NCBI GenBank assembly: GCA_947484245.1
Contig: CANKOT010000002.1
Span: 5,355-69,354, forward strand
Length of the DNA: 64,000 nucleotides
DNA from: Comamonadaceae bacterium
GTDB taxonomy: Bacteria > Pseudomonadota > Gammaproteobacteria > Burkholderiales > Burkholderiaceae
Direction of reading: 5' to 3'
Position numbers and translations under genes: made by a program. Position 1 is the stretch's first letter. The number at the start of each line of letters is the position of its first letter. Under the pieces are notes generated by a model, which saw nothing but the letters and a program-made list of their open reading frames with translations, did no database searches and had not been told where the DNA came from. Positions 53,296 to 62,269 of this stretch are shown one piece after another.

Positions 53296-54141
53296 ATGAA
53301 ATTTCTCAGCTATTCATTTCAAAATCAAGCCTCATGGGGCTTGGCCACCGATGCTGGCGTTGTCTCTTTGTTCAGCGCCCAATACCCAACTTTGCGCAGC
53401 GCCCTGGTCGCTGGCATGTTGGAAAAACTAGGCGCTTCGGTGCAAGTTCAACCCGATACTTGCACACTGGCGCAAATTCAATACTTACCCGTCATCACCG
53501 ACCCCGGCAAGATCATTTGTATTGGTCACAACTACGAAGAACACCGCGTTGAAACCGAGCGCGATAAGACCGAAAACCCCACCGTATTTTTGCGTGTGGC
53601 CGACTCACAAACTGGCCACCTGCAGCCCTTGCTCATGCCGCCTGAATCAGATCACTTTGACTACGAAGGTGAAATTGCCGTGGTGATCGGTAAAGGCGGT
53701 AGACGTATTGCACGCGATCAGGCGTGGGAGCACGTAGCTGGTTATAGCGCTTACAACGATGGCTCGGTGCGAGACTGGCAACGTCACACCACACAGTTCA
53801 CACCCGGCAAAAACTTTGTTGGCACTGGCGCCTTTGGACCCGTCTTGGTGACACGCGGCGAAATTGCCGATGGTGAGGAGTTGAATTTGACCACTCGATT
53901 GAACGGTCAAGTGATGCAGCATGCCACCACAGCCATGTTGATTTTTCCAATCCCTCGCTTGATCGAATACGTTTCGACTTTCACCACATTGGCACCTGGC
54001 GATGTGATTGTCAGTGGCACACCCGGTGGTGTGGGCGCACGTCGCAAGCCACCCGTTTGGATGAAAGAGGGCGATCTGGTCGAGATCGAGGTGTCCAAAA
54101 TTGGGGTTCTAAGTAATCGAGTTGAAAAAGAAAAAATTTGA
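53296..54141 (+). CDS. Fumarylacetoacetate hydrolase (FAH) family protein
   Basis: 281 residues. Metal site FDYEGEIAVVIGKGG (Glu124, Glu126) and AYNDGSVRDWQ (Asp155); GKNFVGTGAFGPVLVTRG and GDVIVSGTPGGVGARRKPP follow. ICIGHNYEEHRVE near residue 75-87 is the family's N-terminal conserved block, better preserved than in the 11310 paralogue. Candidate for hydrolysis or hydration of a ring-cleavage product. A Bug gene follows 90 bp later. Confidence 0.87.
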   Translation: MKFLSYSFQNQASWGLATDAGVVSLFSAQYPTLRSALVAGMLEKLGASVQVQPDTCTLAQIQYLPVITDPGKIICIGHNYEEHRVETERDKTENPTVFLRVADSQTGHLQPLLMPPESDHFDYEGEIAVVIGKGGRRIARDQAWEHVAGYSAYNDGSVRDWQRHTTQFTPGKNFVGTGAFGPVLVTRGEIADGEELNLTTRLNGQVMQHATTAMLIFPIPRLIEYVSTFTTLAPGDVIVSGTPGGVGARRKPPVWMKEGDLVEIEVSKIGVLSNRVEKEKI

Positions 54142-54231
54142 AGACAAGCCCATTCTTTTAAAAAGGGGGCCTTCAAAAGCGAGAGGTAAAGACGAGTGTT
54201 ATATTTTTTAAAAATGAAACAGGAGACAAGC

Positions 54232-55215
54232 ATGCAAAGAAGATCATTCAATAAAGCTTTGTTGTCGGCAGCTGCCGCATTGACCGCTGGTACGCAGGGA
54301 GTGGCTTGGGCGCAAGCCTGGCCTGCGCGGCCTATCAAGTGGATCTTGTCGCAGCCTCCAGGATCAGGACCAGATATCTTGGCGCGTTTTGTTGCCGACA
54401 ATCTGAGCCGACGCTTGGGTCAGCCCATTGTGGTGGACAACCGACCTGGTGGACAAAACGTCATTGGTGCGCAAGCGGCCATGCGATCTCCGGCCGACGG
54501 CTACACCTTTTATTACGCTACCACCGCTGCCATGGTCACCAACGTCTTTACTTTCAAGGCCCTGCCTTACGACCCAGAGAAAGACTTTGTGCCTGTGCGT
54601 TTGATTGGTCGTAGTCCGTTTGTCATCGCTGCAGGGCCAGCATTTAAAGGCAACAATTTGGCCGATGCCATTGCACTGGCCAAGGCTCAACCTGAAAAAG
54701 AGGCCATTGCCACGGAAGGTCCCAAAACCTTTTCGGGCATGCTGGCCGATTCTTTCGCCGCCATGGCGGGCGTCAAGTACACCAACGTACCTTACAACAA
54801 GGCCCCCGAGGCCATTCAGGATTTGATCGGTGGTCGAGTGAACTTTATTTGTCTACCTGAGGCAGCACTTTTAAGCTACATTCGCTCTGGCCAAGTCAAG
54901 GCTCTGGCAGTCAGCTCATCTCAGCGCACTGCCAACTTGCCCAATGTGCCCGCCTTGTCCGAGACCTTTGCTGGTTTTGAATACACCGGTTGGAACGGGC
55001 TGTTTGCACCTGCAGGAACACCTGTGGCCATTTTGGAAAACCTTAACCGTGAACTGGAGGCGGTGCTCAGGCAGCCAGAAGTGGCGCAGCGACTGTTGTC
55101 ACTGGGATCGATCCCTGAAGCCAAAATGAATGTGGCTGAGTTTGACGGATTCATGCGGGCTGAAAGAACTCGCTGGGCTGGTATTGTGAAGGCGATTGGT
55201 ATCAAGCCGGAATGA
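54232..55215 (+). CDS. Bug/TctC-type periplasmic substrate-binding protein
   Basis: 327 residues from ATG 54232, preceded by AGGAGAC. The signal peptide begins MQRRSFNKALLSAAAALTAG, with twin arginines near the start (possible Tat export), and is cleaved near AWAQA. Bug blocks: WPARPIKWILSQPPGSGPD, NRPGGQNVIGAQAAMRSPAD, VPYNKAPEAIQDLIGGRVNF and NLPNVPALSETF. Likely to bind the aromatic or acid substrate of the neighbouring pathway. Convergent with the next Bug gene. Confidence 0.88.
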   Translation: MQRRSFNKALLSAAAALTAGTQGVAWAQAWPARPIKWILSQPPGSGPDILARFVADNLSRRLGQPIVVDNRPGGQNVIGAQAAMRSPADGYTFYYATTAAMVTNVFTFKALPYDPEKDFVPVRLIGRSPFVIAAGPAFKGNNLADAIALAKAQPEKEAIATEGPKTFSGMLADSFAAMAGVKYTNVPYNKAPEAIQDLIGGRVNFICLPEAALLSYIRSGQVKALAVSSSQRTANLPNVPALSETFAGFEYTGWNGLFAPAGTPVAILENLNRELEAVLRQPEVAQRLLSLGSIPEAKMNVAEFDGFMRAERTRWAGIVKAIGIKPE

Positions 55216-55337
55216 GTCAAATGGGGGGCTCAAGGTTTGATAACCCAAAGCCCTCCAAGACGCGTTCGGGTAGGGGCCCCACATCATTACGAGTTCAAAT
55301 CCTCAACCCTAGCAAATCTGGCAACCGGGCCAATCTT

Positions 55338-56348
55338 TCAATCAATCTTGATACCAGCCTTGGTAATGATGGCGCCCCATTTGCGGGTTTCACTGTCAAT
55401 GAATGTTTTGAAGCTGGCTGCTGTGCCGCCGCCAACGATCAAGCCTTGCTTGATCATGTTTTGTCGAAATGCAGGTTCGGCCATGGCTGCATTGATGTCG
55501 GCGTTCAAGCGATTGACGATGTCCGCTGGGGTACCGGTGGGTGCAAAAATACCGTTCCAAGCCAAGGCATCAAAGCCAGGAAAACCGGCTTCGGCAACGG
55601 TCTGCAAATCGGGGCGAGTGGGCAAACGTTGTTGGCTGGTGACGGCAATCAATTTCAGACGGCCACCTTGAACCAAAGAAAGCAATGCGGGCTCGACAGT
55701 CATCAAGGCCTGTGTTTCGTTTTGCGCCACCGAAAGCGCGGCGGGAGGCGAGCCGTTGAACGGCACGTGCGTAGCCTCAAAACCTGCTGAGGCCTTGAGC
55801 AATTCCATTGACAAGTGTGATGAACTGCCAAGGCCAACAGAGGCATAGCTCACTTTGTCGCCTTGAGATTTAGACCAGGCGATGAACTCTCGCAAATTGT
55901 TGGCTGGATGTGCTGCGGGCACCGCCAAAACATTGGGCTGCGAGGTGGTAAGCACAATGGGTATCAAATCCTTGGCGGGGTCGTAAGGCATTTTCTTGAA
56001 CATGAAGGGACCAAAGGCGATGGGGCCGTTGAAACCAATGCCAAGTGTGTAGCCGTCGGCAGGGGCTTTGGCAACGATGTCCATGCCGATAGTGCCGCCT
56101 GCGCCTGGCTTGTTTTCAACCACCAAGGGCTGTCCCCAGCGCTTGCTCAAAGTGTCGCTCATGCCACGCACAATGACGTCCAAAGAACTGCCAGCAGGAG
56201 CAGGTACCACCACTTTGACTGGCTTGGTTGGCCAAGTTTGGGCAGTTGCGGGCATGGCAAGCAAGCCGATCAAGCAAAGGCTGGCGGTGGCCCATGTTGT
56301 TTGAAGGAGGCTGCGTCGGGTCGTAGAAGATTTCAAGATGGTCTCCAT
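55338..56348 (-). CDS. Bug/TctC-type periplasmic substrate-binding protein
   Basis: 336 residues. A long N-terminal signal region with TRRSLLQTTWATASLCLIGL ends near PATAQ. Bug blocks: WPTKPVKVVVPAPAGSSLDV, NKPGAGGTIGMDIVAKAPAD, VPFNGSPPAALSVAQNETQA and TRPDLQTVAEAG. It is separated from the Bug gene to its right by an intrinsic terminator and a hairpin element, so it is a separate unit. Convergent with the Bug gene to its left, with 122 bp between that shows no recognisable gene or tRNA. Confidence 0.88.
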   Translation of the reverse strand: METILKSSTTRRSLLQTTWATASLCLIGLLAMPATAQTWPTKPVKVVVPAPAGSSLDVIVRGMSDTLSKRWGQPLVVENKPGAGGTIGMDIVAKAPADGYTLGIGFNGPIAFGPFMFKKMPYDPAKDLIPIVLTTSQPNVLAVPAAHPANNLREFIAWSKSQGDKVSYASVGLGSSSHLSMELLKASAGFEATHVPFNGSPPAALSVAQNETQALMTVEPALLSLVQGGRLKLIAVTSQQRLPTRPDLQTVAEAGFPGFDALAWNGIFAPTGTPADIVNRLNADINAAMAEPAFRQNMIKQGLIVGGGTAASFKTFIDSETRKWGAIITKAGIKID

Positions 56349-56391
56349 TGGATTTCAGATTGGATGCCGCCATGATAGCAACTCCATAGAA

Positions 56392-56411
56392 AAAGCCCCT
56401 TTCGGGGCTTT
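56392..56411 (-). terminator. Intrinsic terminator of the leftward GntR/Bug unit
   Basis: AAAGCCCC-TTTC-GGGGCTTT, perfect 8-bp stem; on the minus strand it is followed by a T-run (complement of 56390-56395 region). The hairpin element copy 2 lies between it and the Bug stop codon, as if inserted into an existing 3' end. Confidence 0.85.
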
Positions 56412-56412
56412 C

Positions 56413-56567
56413 GAATAATTGGGGTCAGATCAACATTAATTTCCAATCAGTGAGGGCTGAAGGCAAGGGGGGCTGAACGATTTCTGGTACTCCAGTATGA
56501 GGAAGCCCCCCTTGCCTTCAGCCCTCACTGATTGACCAAATTAATGTTGATCTGACCCCAATTATTC
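56413..56567. repeat. Hairpin repeat element, copy 2
   Basis: 155-bp inverted repeat: outer arms of 30 bp (56413-56442 and 56538-56567) with GGGGTCAGATCAAC; inner stem of 31 bp (56444-56474 and 56504-56534); and the same 29-base loop (56475-56503) as in copy 1. The inner stem differs from copy 1 in sequence but is perfectly paired. The right end abuts the stop codon of the leftward Bug gene at 56568. Same plus-strand orientation as copies 1 and 3. Confidence 0.92.
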
Positions 56568-57545
56568 TTATTCGGCTTTGATGCCTGCGCGTCGAATGAT
56601 TTGGGTATAGCGCTCGAGTTCCACCGCAATGATTCGGCTAAATTCAGCCGGCGTTGTGGCGTACAAGTCAAAGCCAATGTTTTGCAGTTGGTCGCGCACC
56701 TCGGGCTGACTCAAGATGGCGGCAACTGCTTTGTGCAGCTTGTCAACAATGGCTGGCGGGGTGCCGGCTGGAGCTAAGAGGCCTTGCAGGTTGTCTGCCA
56801 CCACCTCGGGAAAGCCCGACTCAGCAAGTGTTGGCACGTTGGGCATCACAGCGCTTCTGCGGGCGCTGGTTACAGCGATGGCTCGCAAGGTGCCTGCTTT
56901 CACGTGTGATGTGGTAGGGGGCAAAGCGGAGCAACCAAAGGTGAGCTGGTTGCCCAGCACCGCATTGACCACGGGCGCTGCGCCTTGGTAGGGGACATGA
57001 ATGGCTTCGCCGTTGGCAGCCATCTTCAAACCTTCACAAGCAATATGCGGCGTGGTGCCAACACCGGGTGTGCCATAAGTCGTGGGGTTGCGCTTTTGCT
57101 TTAAGTGGGCAGCCAAGTCGGCAACATTTTGAATGGGCGACGAAGGGTGCACGTAAATGATATTGGGCGATACCGCGGCATAGGTGATGGGCGCAAAATC
57201 CTTGATGGGATCAAATGGCGCTTGCATGGCGGGGTTGGACACAATGTTTGAGCTGGAGAACAGCAAGGTATAGCCGTCTGCAGGGGATGTGGCCACGCTC
57301 TTGATGGCGATGTTGCCGCCCGCGCCCGTGCGGTTTTCAATCAAGATAGGTTGCCCGAGAGAATTTTTAAGGTGAGTGGCAATGACTCGGGCGATGACAT
57401 CGGTGGGGCCGCCAGCAGCAAATGGAACCACAACGCGGATCGGTTTGTTGGGGTAACCGTCGGCGCTTTGCGCATGCGCTGTCCCGGCTAAGAACAATGC
57501 GCAAAGTGCGGCTAGGGAAGTGCTGAACAATTTCAATGTCTTCAT
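56568..57545 (-). CDS. Bug/TctC-type periplasmic substrate-binding protein
   Basis: 325 residues. The signal peptide ends near GTAHAQS (residue 27). Bug blocks: YPNKPIRVVVPFAAGGPTD, NRTGAGGNIAIKSVATSPAD, VPYQGAAPVVNAVLGNQLTF and VMPNVPTLAESGFP. Its start is 19 bp after the GntR/UTRA stop in the same direction, so it is probably the transported-ligand receptor of the molybdenum hydroxylase module. Copy 2 of the hairpin element begins at its stop. Confidence 0.9.
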   Translation of the reverse strand: MKTLKLFSTSLAALCALFLAGTAHAQSADGYPNKPIRVVVPFAAGGPTDVIARVIATHLKNSLGQPILIENRTGAGGNIAIKSVATSPADGYTLLFSSSNIVSNPAMQAPFDPIKDFAPITYAAVSPNIIYVHPSSPIQNVADLAAHLKQKRNPTTYGTPGVGTTPHIACEGLKMAANGEAIHVPYQGAAPVVNAVLGNQLTFGCSALPPTTSHVKAGTLRAIAVTSARRSAVMPNVPTLAESGFPEVVADNLQGLLAPAGTPPAIVDKLHKAVAAILSQPEVRDQLQNIGFDLYATTPAEFSRIIAVELERYTQIIRRAGIKAE

Positions 57546-57564
57546 GGCGTATCTCCTCTGAGGT

Positions 57565-58389
57565 TTAGTGTCTGTTTAAAAGGTGAGCGGATCGAGCTTT
57601 GAATGGCGTGGTCGCATCTTCTGTTGCGCTGAATTTGTCGGACACAACAAGGCGATACGGATTATTGGGAACATACAGTTCTTGGTACATCACCGCCTTG
57701 CCAGCCGTTTCCATCGCCAGCAGTTCCAGCTTGGCGCCGGCAGCTTCTGCGGGCAGTTCCATGATGCGTTGCACCGTTGCACTAAACGGTTCAATCTGCA
57801 TGGTCTGTTCAATGTGCGAAATGGAAACTCGGTAGTTTTTTGCCAGCAACAACTTGATATTGGCACTGGCCAGCTCAGCTGGTGGGCAAGTCATGAGCAA
57901 TGGAAAGCGAAGCAGGTCGACATAAATTCGACTCAGAACATGAAACTCTCGGTTGATCGAAATCTTGCGATCAATTCGCAAAACACTTTGTCCGTTTTGA
58001 TTCAAAGGAGCAGACCAAGACCCGCGCGAGCTCAGCAGTTTTCTGCTGATGAGTTGCGAATAGACAGGCAAGAAACCGTTGGGGCCCACAAAGCGGCAAT
58101 GCAGGGGTTGTTCCAGTAAATGTTGGGGATGCGCGACAAAGCTGCCTGCGCCGCGTCGACGATTGACCAGGCCCTCGCTCACCAAGGAGCCCAGTGCGCG
58201 CTGAATGGTGCCAATGCTGACGGGAAGCAGTTCGGCCAGCGCTGTTTCAGTGGGGAGTTTTTGTCCGGGCTTGAGCGCGCCAGACTCGATGGCTTCCACA
58301 AAGCCAGCATACAGACCGCCGTGCTTAGGCATGCCTGCATTGGGCTGGTTCAGCTTTCGCAAAACACTCTCGCGCCATGTCATGGTCAT
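57565..58389 (-). CDS. GntR-family regulator, HutC/UTRA type
   Basis: 274 residues from ATG 58389 (another ATG at 58383). Winged HTH: KLPTETALAELLPVSIGTIQ and RALGSLVSEGLVNRRRGAGS. The C-terminal UTRA domain has VLRIDRKISINREFHVLSRI and IMELPAEAAGAKLELLAMET. It is divergent from the molybdenum hydroxylase genes across a 125-bp gap holding an 18-bp perfect palindrome, and is followed by a Bug gene. Likely a repressor released by the pathway substrate. Confidence 0.88.
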   Translation of the reverse strand: MTMTWRESVLRKLNQPNAGMPKHGGLYAGFVEAIESGALKPGQKLPTETALAELLPVSIGTIQRALGSLVSEGLVNRRRGAGSFVAHPQHLLEQPLHCRFVGPNGFLPVYSQLISRKLLSSRGSWSAPLNQNGQSVLRIDRKISINREFHVLSRIYVDLLRFPLLMTCPPAELASANIKLLLAKNYRVSISHIEQTMQIEPFSATVQRIMELPAEAAGAKLELLAMETAGKAVMYQELYVPNNPYRLVVSDKFSATEDATTPFKARSAHLLNRH

Positions 58390-58419
58390 GAGCAGAAAAC
58401 CTTGTTCACATCAGAATCA

Positions 58420-58437
58420 AATTACTATATAGTAATT
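58420..58437. promoter_or_regulatory. Perfect palindromic operator between gntR and the molybdenum hydroxylase genes
   Basis: AATTACTATATAGTAATT, 18 bp, fully symmetrical, 31 bp before the GntR ATG and 78 bp before the FAD-subunit start. It includes a TATAGT that could be part of a -10 box. Consistent with GntR repression of both directions. Confidence 0.65.
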
Positions 58438-58514
58438 AAGGTGTTTCAATCAATGTTTTCTCGCTACGGGCAAACCCTCAAGCGGTCACAAATCGGTGTG
58501 GATAGGAATCCAAG

Positions 58515-59372
58515 TTGAAGGCGGCTCCCTTTAAATACGTGTTGGCTCAATCGCTTGAGCACTGCCTCGAATTGCTGAGCGAGCATGGTGACGACGCTCG
58601 GCTTTTGGCAGGAGGGCAGAGTCTGTTGCCTTCTTTGGCCCTCAGGTTGAGCGCGCCTGCTTTGCTGATCGACATCAACCGTGTCAGTGACATTTCTGCG
58701 CCGCCCCAAGTCAGTGGCGGCGTGGTGCGGCTGTCTGCGCTCACCCGTCATGCCGATCTCATCACATCGCCAGTGGTGCAAGCTCATTTGCCATTGCTGC
58801 ACCGAGCTGCACCTTGGATTGCCCACCCTGGCATTCGGAATCGGGGCACGATAGGCGGCAGCTTGGCCCTGGGGGATCCGGCTTCCGAGTTGCCGGCTTG
58901 TGCCGTGGCTGCTGGCGCCACTTTCATACTACAAAGTAAGTCTGGAGGGTTGCGGCGGGTTCCAGCGCCGTCTTTTTATCAAGGCATGTTTCGCAATGCC
59001 TGTGCGGTCGACGAGATGATTGTGGCCATTGAATTTGCGCGCATGGATGCGCTGCAAACTGGTTTCAAAGAGGTGGCTCGCCGCCGGGGCGACTATGCGA
59101 TGGTGGGGCTGGCCGGTCAGGCCCGCCGCAGTGGCCAGCGCCTGACTAACGTCGGACTGAGTTTTTTTTCTGTGGGTGATTGCCCGGTCTTGGCGTCCAA
59201 AATTTGTCAGGCCATTGAAGCTGCCGAGAATGAATCGCAGGCCGTGGCCATGGCGCTTGATGTCTACCAACGCGACATGCAAGCATCGGCAGATTTGTGG
59301 TGTTCTAGCCAAGCCAAAAAATACATTGGGCGCTCGGTGCTCGAGGATGTCATTCATGACCTTTATCAATGA
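58515..59372 (+). CDS. Molybdenum hydroxylase, FAD-binding (medium) subunit
   Basis: 285 residues beginning with TTG 58515 (AGGA 9-13 bases upstream). FAD-binding motifs: LLAGGQSLLPSLALRLSAP and HPGIRNRGTIGGSLALGDPA, then VARRRGDYAMVGLAGQARRS. This is the CoxM/XdhB type subunit that passes electrons from the Fe-S clusters to FAD. It overlaps the Fe-S subunit gene by 17 bp, so the three subunits are coupled. Confidence 0.88.
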   Translation: MKAAPFKYVLAQSLEHCLELLSEHGDDARLLAGGQSLLPSLALRLSAPALLIDINRVSDISAPPQVSGGVVRLSALTRHADLITSPVVQAHLPLLHRAAPWIAHPGIRNRGTIGGSLALGDPASELPACAVAAGATFILQSKSGGLRRVPAPSFYQGMFRNACAVDEMIVAIEFARMDALQTGFKEVARRRGDYAMVGLAGQARRSGQRLTNVGLSFFSVGDCPVLASKICQAIEAAENESQAVAMALDVYQRDMQASADLWCSSQAKKYIGRSVLEDVIHDLYQ

Positions 59373-59868
59373 TCAAGTGCCCGATACGGGGCTGAACATC
59401 AAGTTGCAAGTTAACGGGCAGCCTGTGCATGCTCAGGTCTCTGTACGCCAGCACTTAGGCGATTTTTTGCGTGAGTCGCAGGGCTTTAAAGGCACGCACA
59501 TTGGGTGCGAGCATGGGGTGTGCGGCGCCTGCACCGTTCGAGTTGATGGCCGTGCGGTGCGCAGTTGCCTCACCTTGGCAGTGCAGGCCGATGCTGCGCA
59601 AGTGTTCACCATTGAGGGGCTGTCAGACGATCCCGTGGTGCGAGCCCTACAAAACAGCTTTGTGCGATGCCATGCCATGCAGTGCGGTTTTTGCACCGCA
59701 GGCATGTTGCTCACGGCAGCGGAGTTGTTGCAAGCTCAGCTTGATCCAAGCCGAGACGAAGTGCGTGAATACCTGTCGGGCAACTATTGCCGTTGCACGG
59801 GCTATGAATCGATTGTCAATGCGGTGATGGATGCCGCTCAAACTTTGCGAAAGGCTCGTGGTGAATAG
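59356..59868 (+). CDS. Molybdenum hydroxylase, [2Fe-2S] (small) subunit
   Basis: 170 residues from ATG 59356 (ATG 59347 is an alternative). N-terminal ferredoxin-type cluster GTHIGCEHGVCGACTVRVDG and the C-terminal cluster with QCGFCTAGMLLTA and GNYCRCTGYESIVNA. Both [2Fe-2S] sites are intact. Transfers electrons between the molybdenum and FAD subunits. It overlaps the large subunit by 8 bp. Confidence 0.92.
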   Translation: MTFINDQVPDTGLNIKLQVNGQPVHAQVSVRQHLGDFLRESQGFKGTHIGCEHGVCGACTVRVDGRAVRSCLTLAVQADAAQVFTIEGLSDDPVVRALQNSFVRCHAMQCGFCTAGMLLTAAELLQAQLDPSRDEVREYLSGNYCRCTGYESIVNAVMDAAQTLRKARGE

Positions 59869-62251
59869 CGCTGAGCTTCCTTTCATGCAAAAGCACAAGC
59901 ACGAGGGCATTGGAGCTGCGGTGCCGCGCGTGGGCGCCAAGCGGCTGGTACAAGGTCAAGCACGCTACTGCGACGACATCGAACTGCCGCGCATGGTTCA
60001 TGTTTGCTTTTTGCGCAGCCCCTATGCGCACGCGCGAATTCTCTCTATTGACACCAAAGTGGCGAGCGCCATGCCGGGTGTTGTCAGTGTGCTCACCGGC
60101 GCCGACTTGCGTGCTCATTGCGAGCCATTTTTAGGCGTATTGAATCACTTGCCTGGCATGGTTTCGGCCCCCCAGTGGCCCTTGGCCTTGGAGACGGCAC
60201 GTTGGCAGGGTGAGCCAGTGGTCATGATTGCAGCCCAGACTCGAGCCCTGGCCGAGGATGCACTTGCACTGGTGGAAGTGAACTGGGAGCCACTTGAACC
60301 AGTGGTTGACCCTGAAGCCGCGCTGGCTCAAGACGCCACCGCCATTCACCCAGAGTTGGAACAAGCCAACTTGGCCTATGAGGCGCGTGTGGACCGTGGT
60401 GACTACGCCGGTGAAGTGGCCCGATCGGCTTTGAGCTTGTCTCTGAATATTTCTACAACCCGTGTTACGGCCGTCACGCTCGAGCCGCGCGGCGTGGTGG
60501 CTGATTGGGACAGCGGCCGCGAGGAATTGACGGTTTGGATGGGCACCCAGGTGCCGCACATGATGCAAAGTGTGTTGGCTAAGCATCTGCGGCTTGCAGA
60601 GAATCGGGTGCGTGTGGTGGGCATGGAAACAGGCGGTAGTTTTGGTTTGAAAATCCACACTTATCCCGACGAGTTTGCCGCTGTGATGTTGTCTAGGTTG
60701 CTGGGACGACCGGTGAAGTTTATCGCCGACCGACTCGAATCATTTAGCAGTGATGTTCACGCCAGAGCGCACACCGCGCGGGTTGAAATTGCGGTCTCGC
60801 CAGACCATCAAATTCGAGCCTTTGGTGTCGATGGGTTGCTAGGCATCGGTGCTTATTCCAAGCATCCCCGCGGCAGCGTGAACGAGGTGCGTCACGTGGT
60901 CAATTTGCTGGGCGCGCCCTACCAATTTGCAGCCTTGCACGCGCATGTGCGCGTTGCTTTTCAAAACAAAACGCCCTATGGCATGTACAGAGGTGTGGGG
61001 CATCCCATTGTTTGTCTGCTCACAGAAATGGCCGTGGAATGCGCCGCTCGCAAACTCAAGGTAGATCCGGTCGAGTTTCGTTTTAAAAACTACCGCGCCG
61101 ATTCGGATTACCCGGCTGAGCTGCTGTCGGGCACCAAATTAGAAGCGCTGTCGCACGAGGCTTGTTTGCGCCAATTGGTGAGCTTGATGGACTATCCTGC
61201 GCTGCGCCAAGCGCAGGCAAAAGCATTGGCCGAGGGCCGTTACCAAGGCATTGGCTTTGCCACCTTTGTCGAAAATTCAAACCATGGCTCTGCCACGTAT
61301 GGCCGAGGCGGAGCGCCTATTGCAGCCAACGATGGTTGCACCGTTCGATTGCAAGTCGATGGCACCGTGCTTTGCACCAGTGGCGCCACCGATACGGGTC
61401 AAGGCACTGAAACCGCACTGACGCAAATCGTGGCCCACACCTTAGACCTGCCGCTGTCAGATGTTCGCATGCAGTTGGGTGACACAGCTGCCGCACCGGT
61501 GGGTGGTGGCAACTGGGGCTCTAGAGGCACGGGTGTGGCTGGCGAGGCAGCTTTGCAAGCCAGCCTGGCACTCAAAGAAGAGGTGCTGCGATGCGCCAGT
61601 GTTTTGTGGGAAGTTCCCCAAGACCGCATTGGCTTGCAAGGCAAACAACTGGTTGATGTGCTGAGCGGTCAAGTGCTTGGTACGCTGGCGCAGCTTTGCC
61701 AGGCGGCCTATGTGCGGCCAGACTTGTTCAAGTCAGGCCCTGTTCCGCAATTGGCCGTTACCCGTTTTTATGCGCAGCGCGAATACGATGGCGGCATTTA
61801 CACCAATGGTGTGCAGGCCAGCTTGGTCGAGGTTGATGTTCGCACAGGTTGCGTGCGCTTGCTCAAGCACTGGATCGTTGATGATTGCGGTGTTGTGATT
61901 AACCCAGCGCTGGCCGATGAGCAATTGCGCGGTGCGGTGGTGCAGGGCATTGGTCAGGCATTGTTGGAGGGTTGTCTGTACGACAATCAAGGGCAGTTGA
62001 TGAACGCCACCATGGCCGAGTACCTCACGCCCATGGCTGGCGAAATGCCAGACATTTGCGTGGGCCATGTGGTCACACCCACCCGGTCCTCTGAGTTAGG
62101 GGCTAAGGGTGTGGCCGAAGCGGGCATCACGGGGGCCATTGCGGCGGTGGTCAACGCGGTCAACGACGCGCTGTTTCCGCTCAACGGACAGGTCACTGAT
62201 TTGCCAGTCACCCCAGACCGTATTTTGAAAGCCATTGGTGTTATTAACTGA
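59861..62251 (+). CDS. Molybdenum hydroxylase, molybdopterin-binding (large) subunit
   Basis: 796 residues from GTG 59861, with GAAAGG six bases upstream; ATG 59831 would overlap the Fe-S gene further. It starts GAAVPRVGAKRLVQGQARYC and contains the molybdopterin-contact blocks PYGMYRGVGHPIV, GRGGAPIAAND, and WGSRGTGVAGEAA. LGAKGVAEAGITGAIAAVVN carries the catalytic glutamate of xanthine-dehydrogenase-family enzymes. The Y-R-G-V-G-H motif is unlike the C-S-F-R of true CO dehydrogenase, so a carbon hydroxylase is likely. Substrate unknown. Confidence 0.9.
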   Translation: MNSAELPFMQKHKHEGIGAAVPRVGAKRLVQGQARYCDDIELPRMVHVCFLRSPYAHARILSIDTKVASAMPGVVSVLTGADLRAHCEPFLGVLNHLPGMVSAPQWPLALETARWQGEPVVMIAAQTRALAEDALALVEVNWEPLEPVVDPEAALAQDATAIHPELEQANLAYEARVDRGDYAGEVARSALSLSLNISTTRVTAVTLEPRGVVADWDSGREELTVWMGTQVPHMMQSVLAKHLRLAENRVRVVGMETGGSFGLKIHTYPDEFAAVMLSRLLGRPVKFIADRLESFSSDVHARAHTARVEIAVSPDHQIRAFGVDGLLGIGAYSKHPRGSVNEVRHVVNLLGAPYQFAALHAHVRVAFQNKTPYGMYRGVGHPIVCLLTEMAVECAARKLKVDPVEFRFKNYRADSDYPAELLSGTKLEALSHEACLRQLVSLMDYPALRQAQAKALAEGRYQGIGFATFVENSNHGSATYGRGGAPIAANDGCTVRLQVDGTVLCTSGATDTGQGTETALTQIVAHTLDLPLSDVRMQLGDTAAAPVGGGNWGSRGTGVAGEAALQASLALKEEVLRCASVLWEVPQDRIGLQGKQLVDVLSGQVLGTLAQLCQAAYVRPDLFKSGPVPQLAVTRFYAQREYDGGIYTNGVQASLVEVDVRTGCVRLLKHWIVDDCGVVINPALADEQLRGAVVQGIGQALLEGCLYDNQGQLMNATMAEYLTPMAGEMPDICVGHVVTPTRSSELGAKGVAEAGITGAIAAVVNAVNDALFPLNGQVTDLPVTPDRILKAIGVIN

Positions 62252-62269
62252 TTTTTAAACGGAGGTGTT

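Noticed and set aside
55270..55325. A T-arm-like GAGTTCAAATCCTC looked like a tRNA remnant.
   Set aside because: The flanking bases do not pair into a T stem, and no acceptor or anticodon stem can be built around it.
58515..62251. Naming the molybdenum enzyme as CO dehydrogenase (coxMSL).
   Set aside because: The large subunit lacks the C-S-F-R active-site loop of aerobic CO dehydrogenase, so only the broader hydroxylase family is supported.
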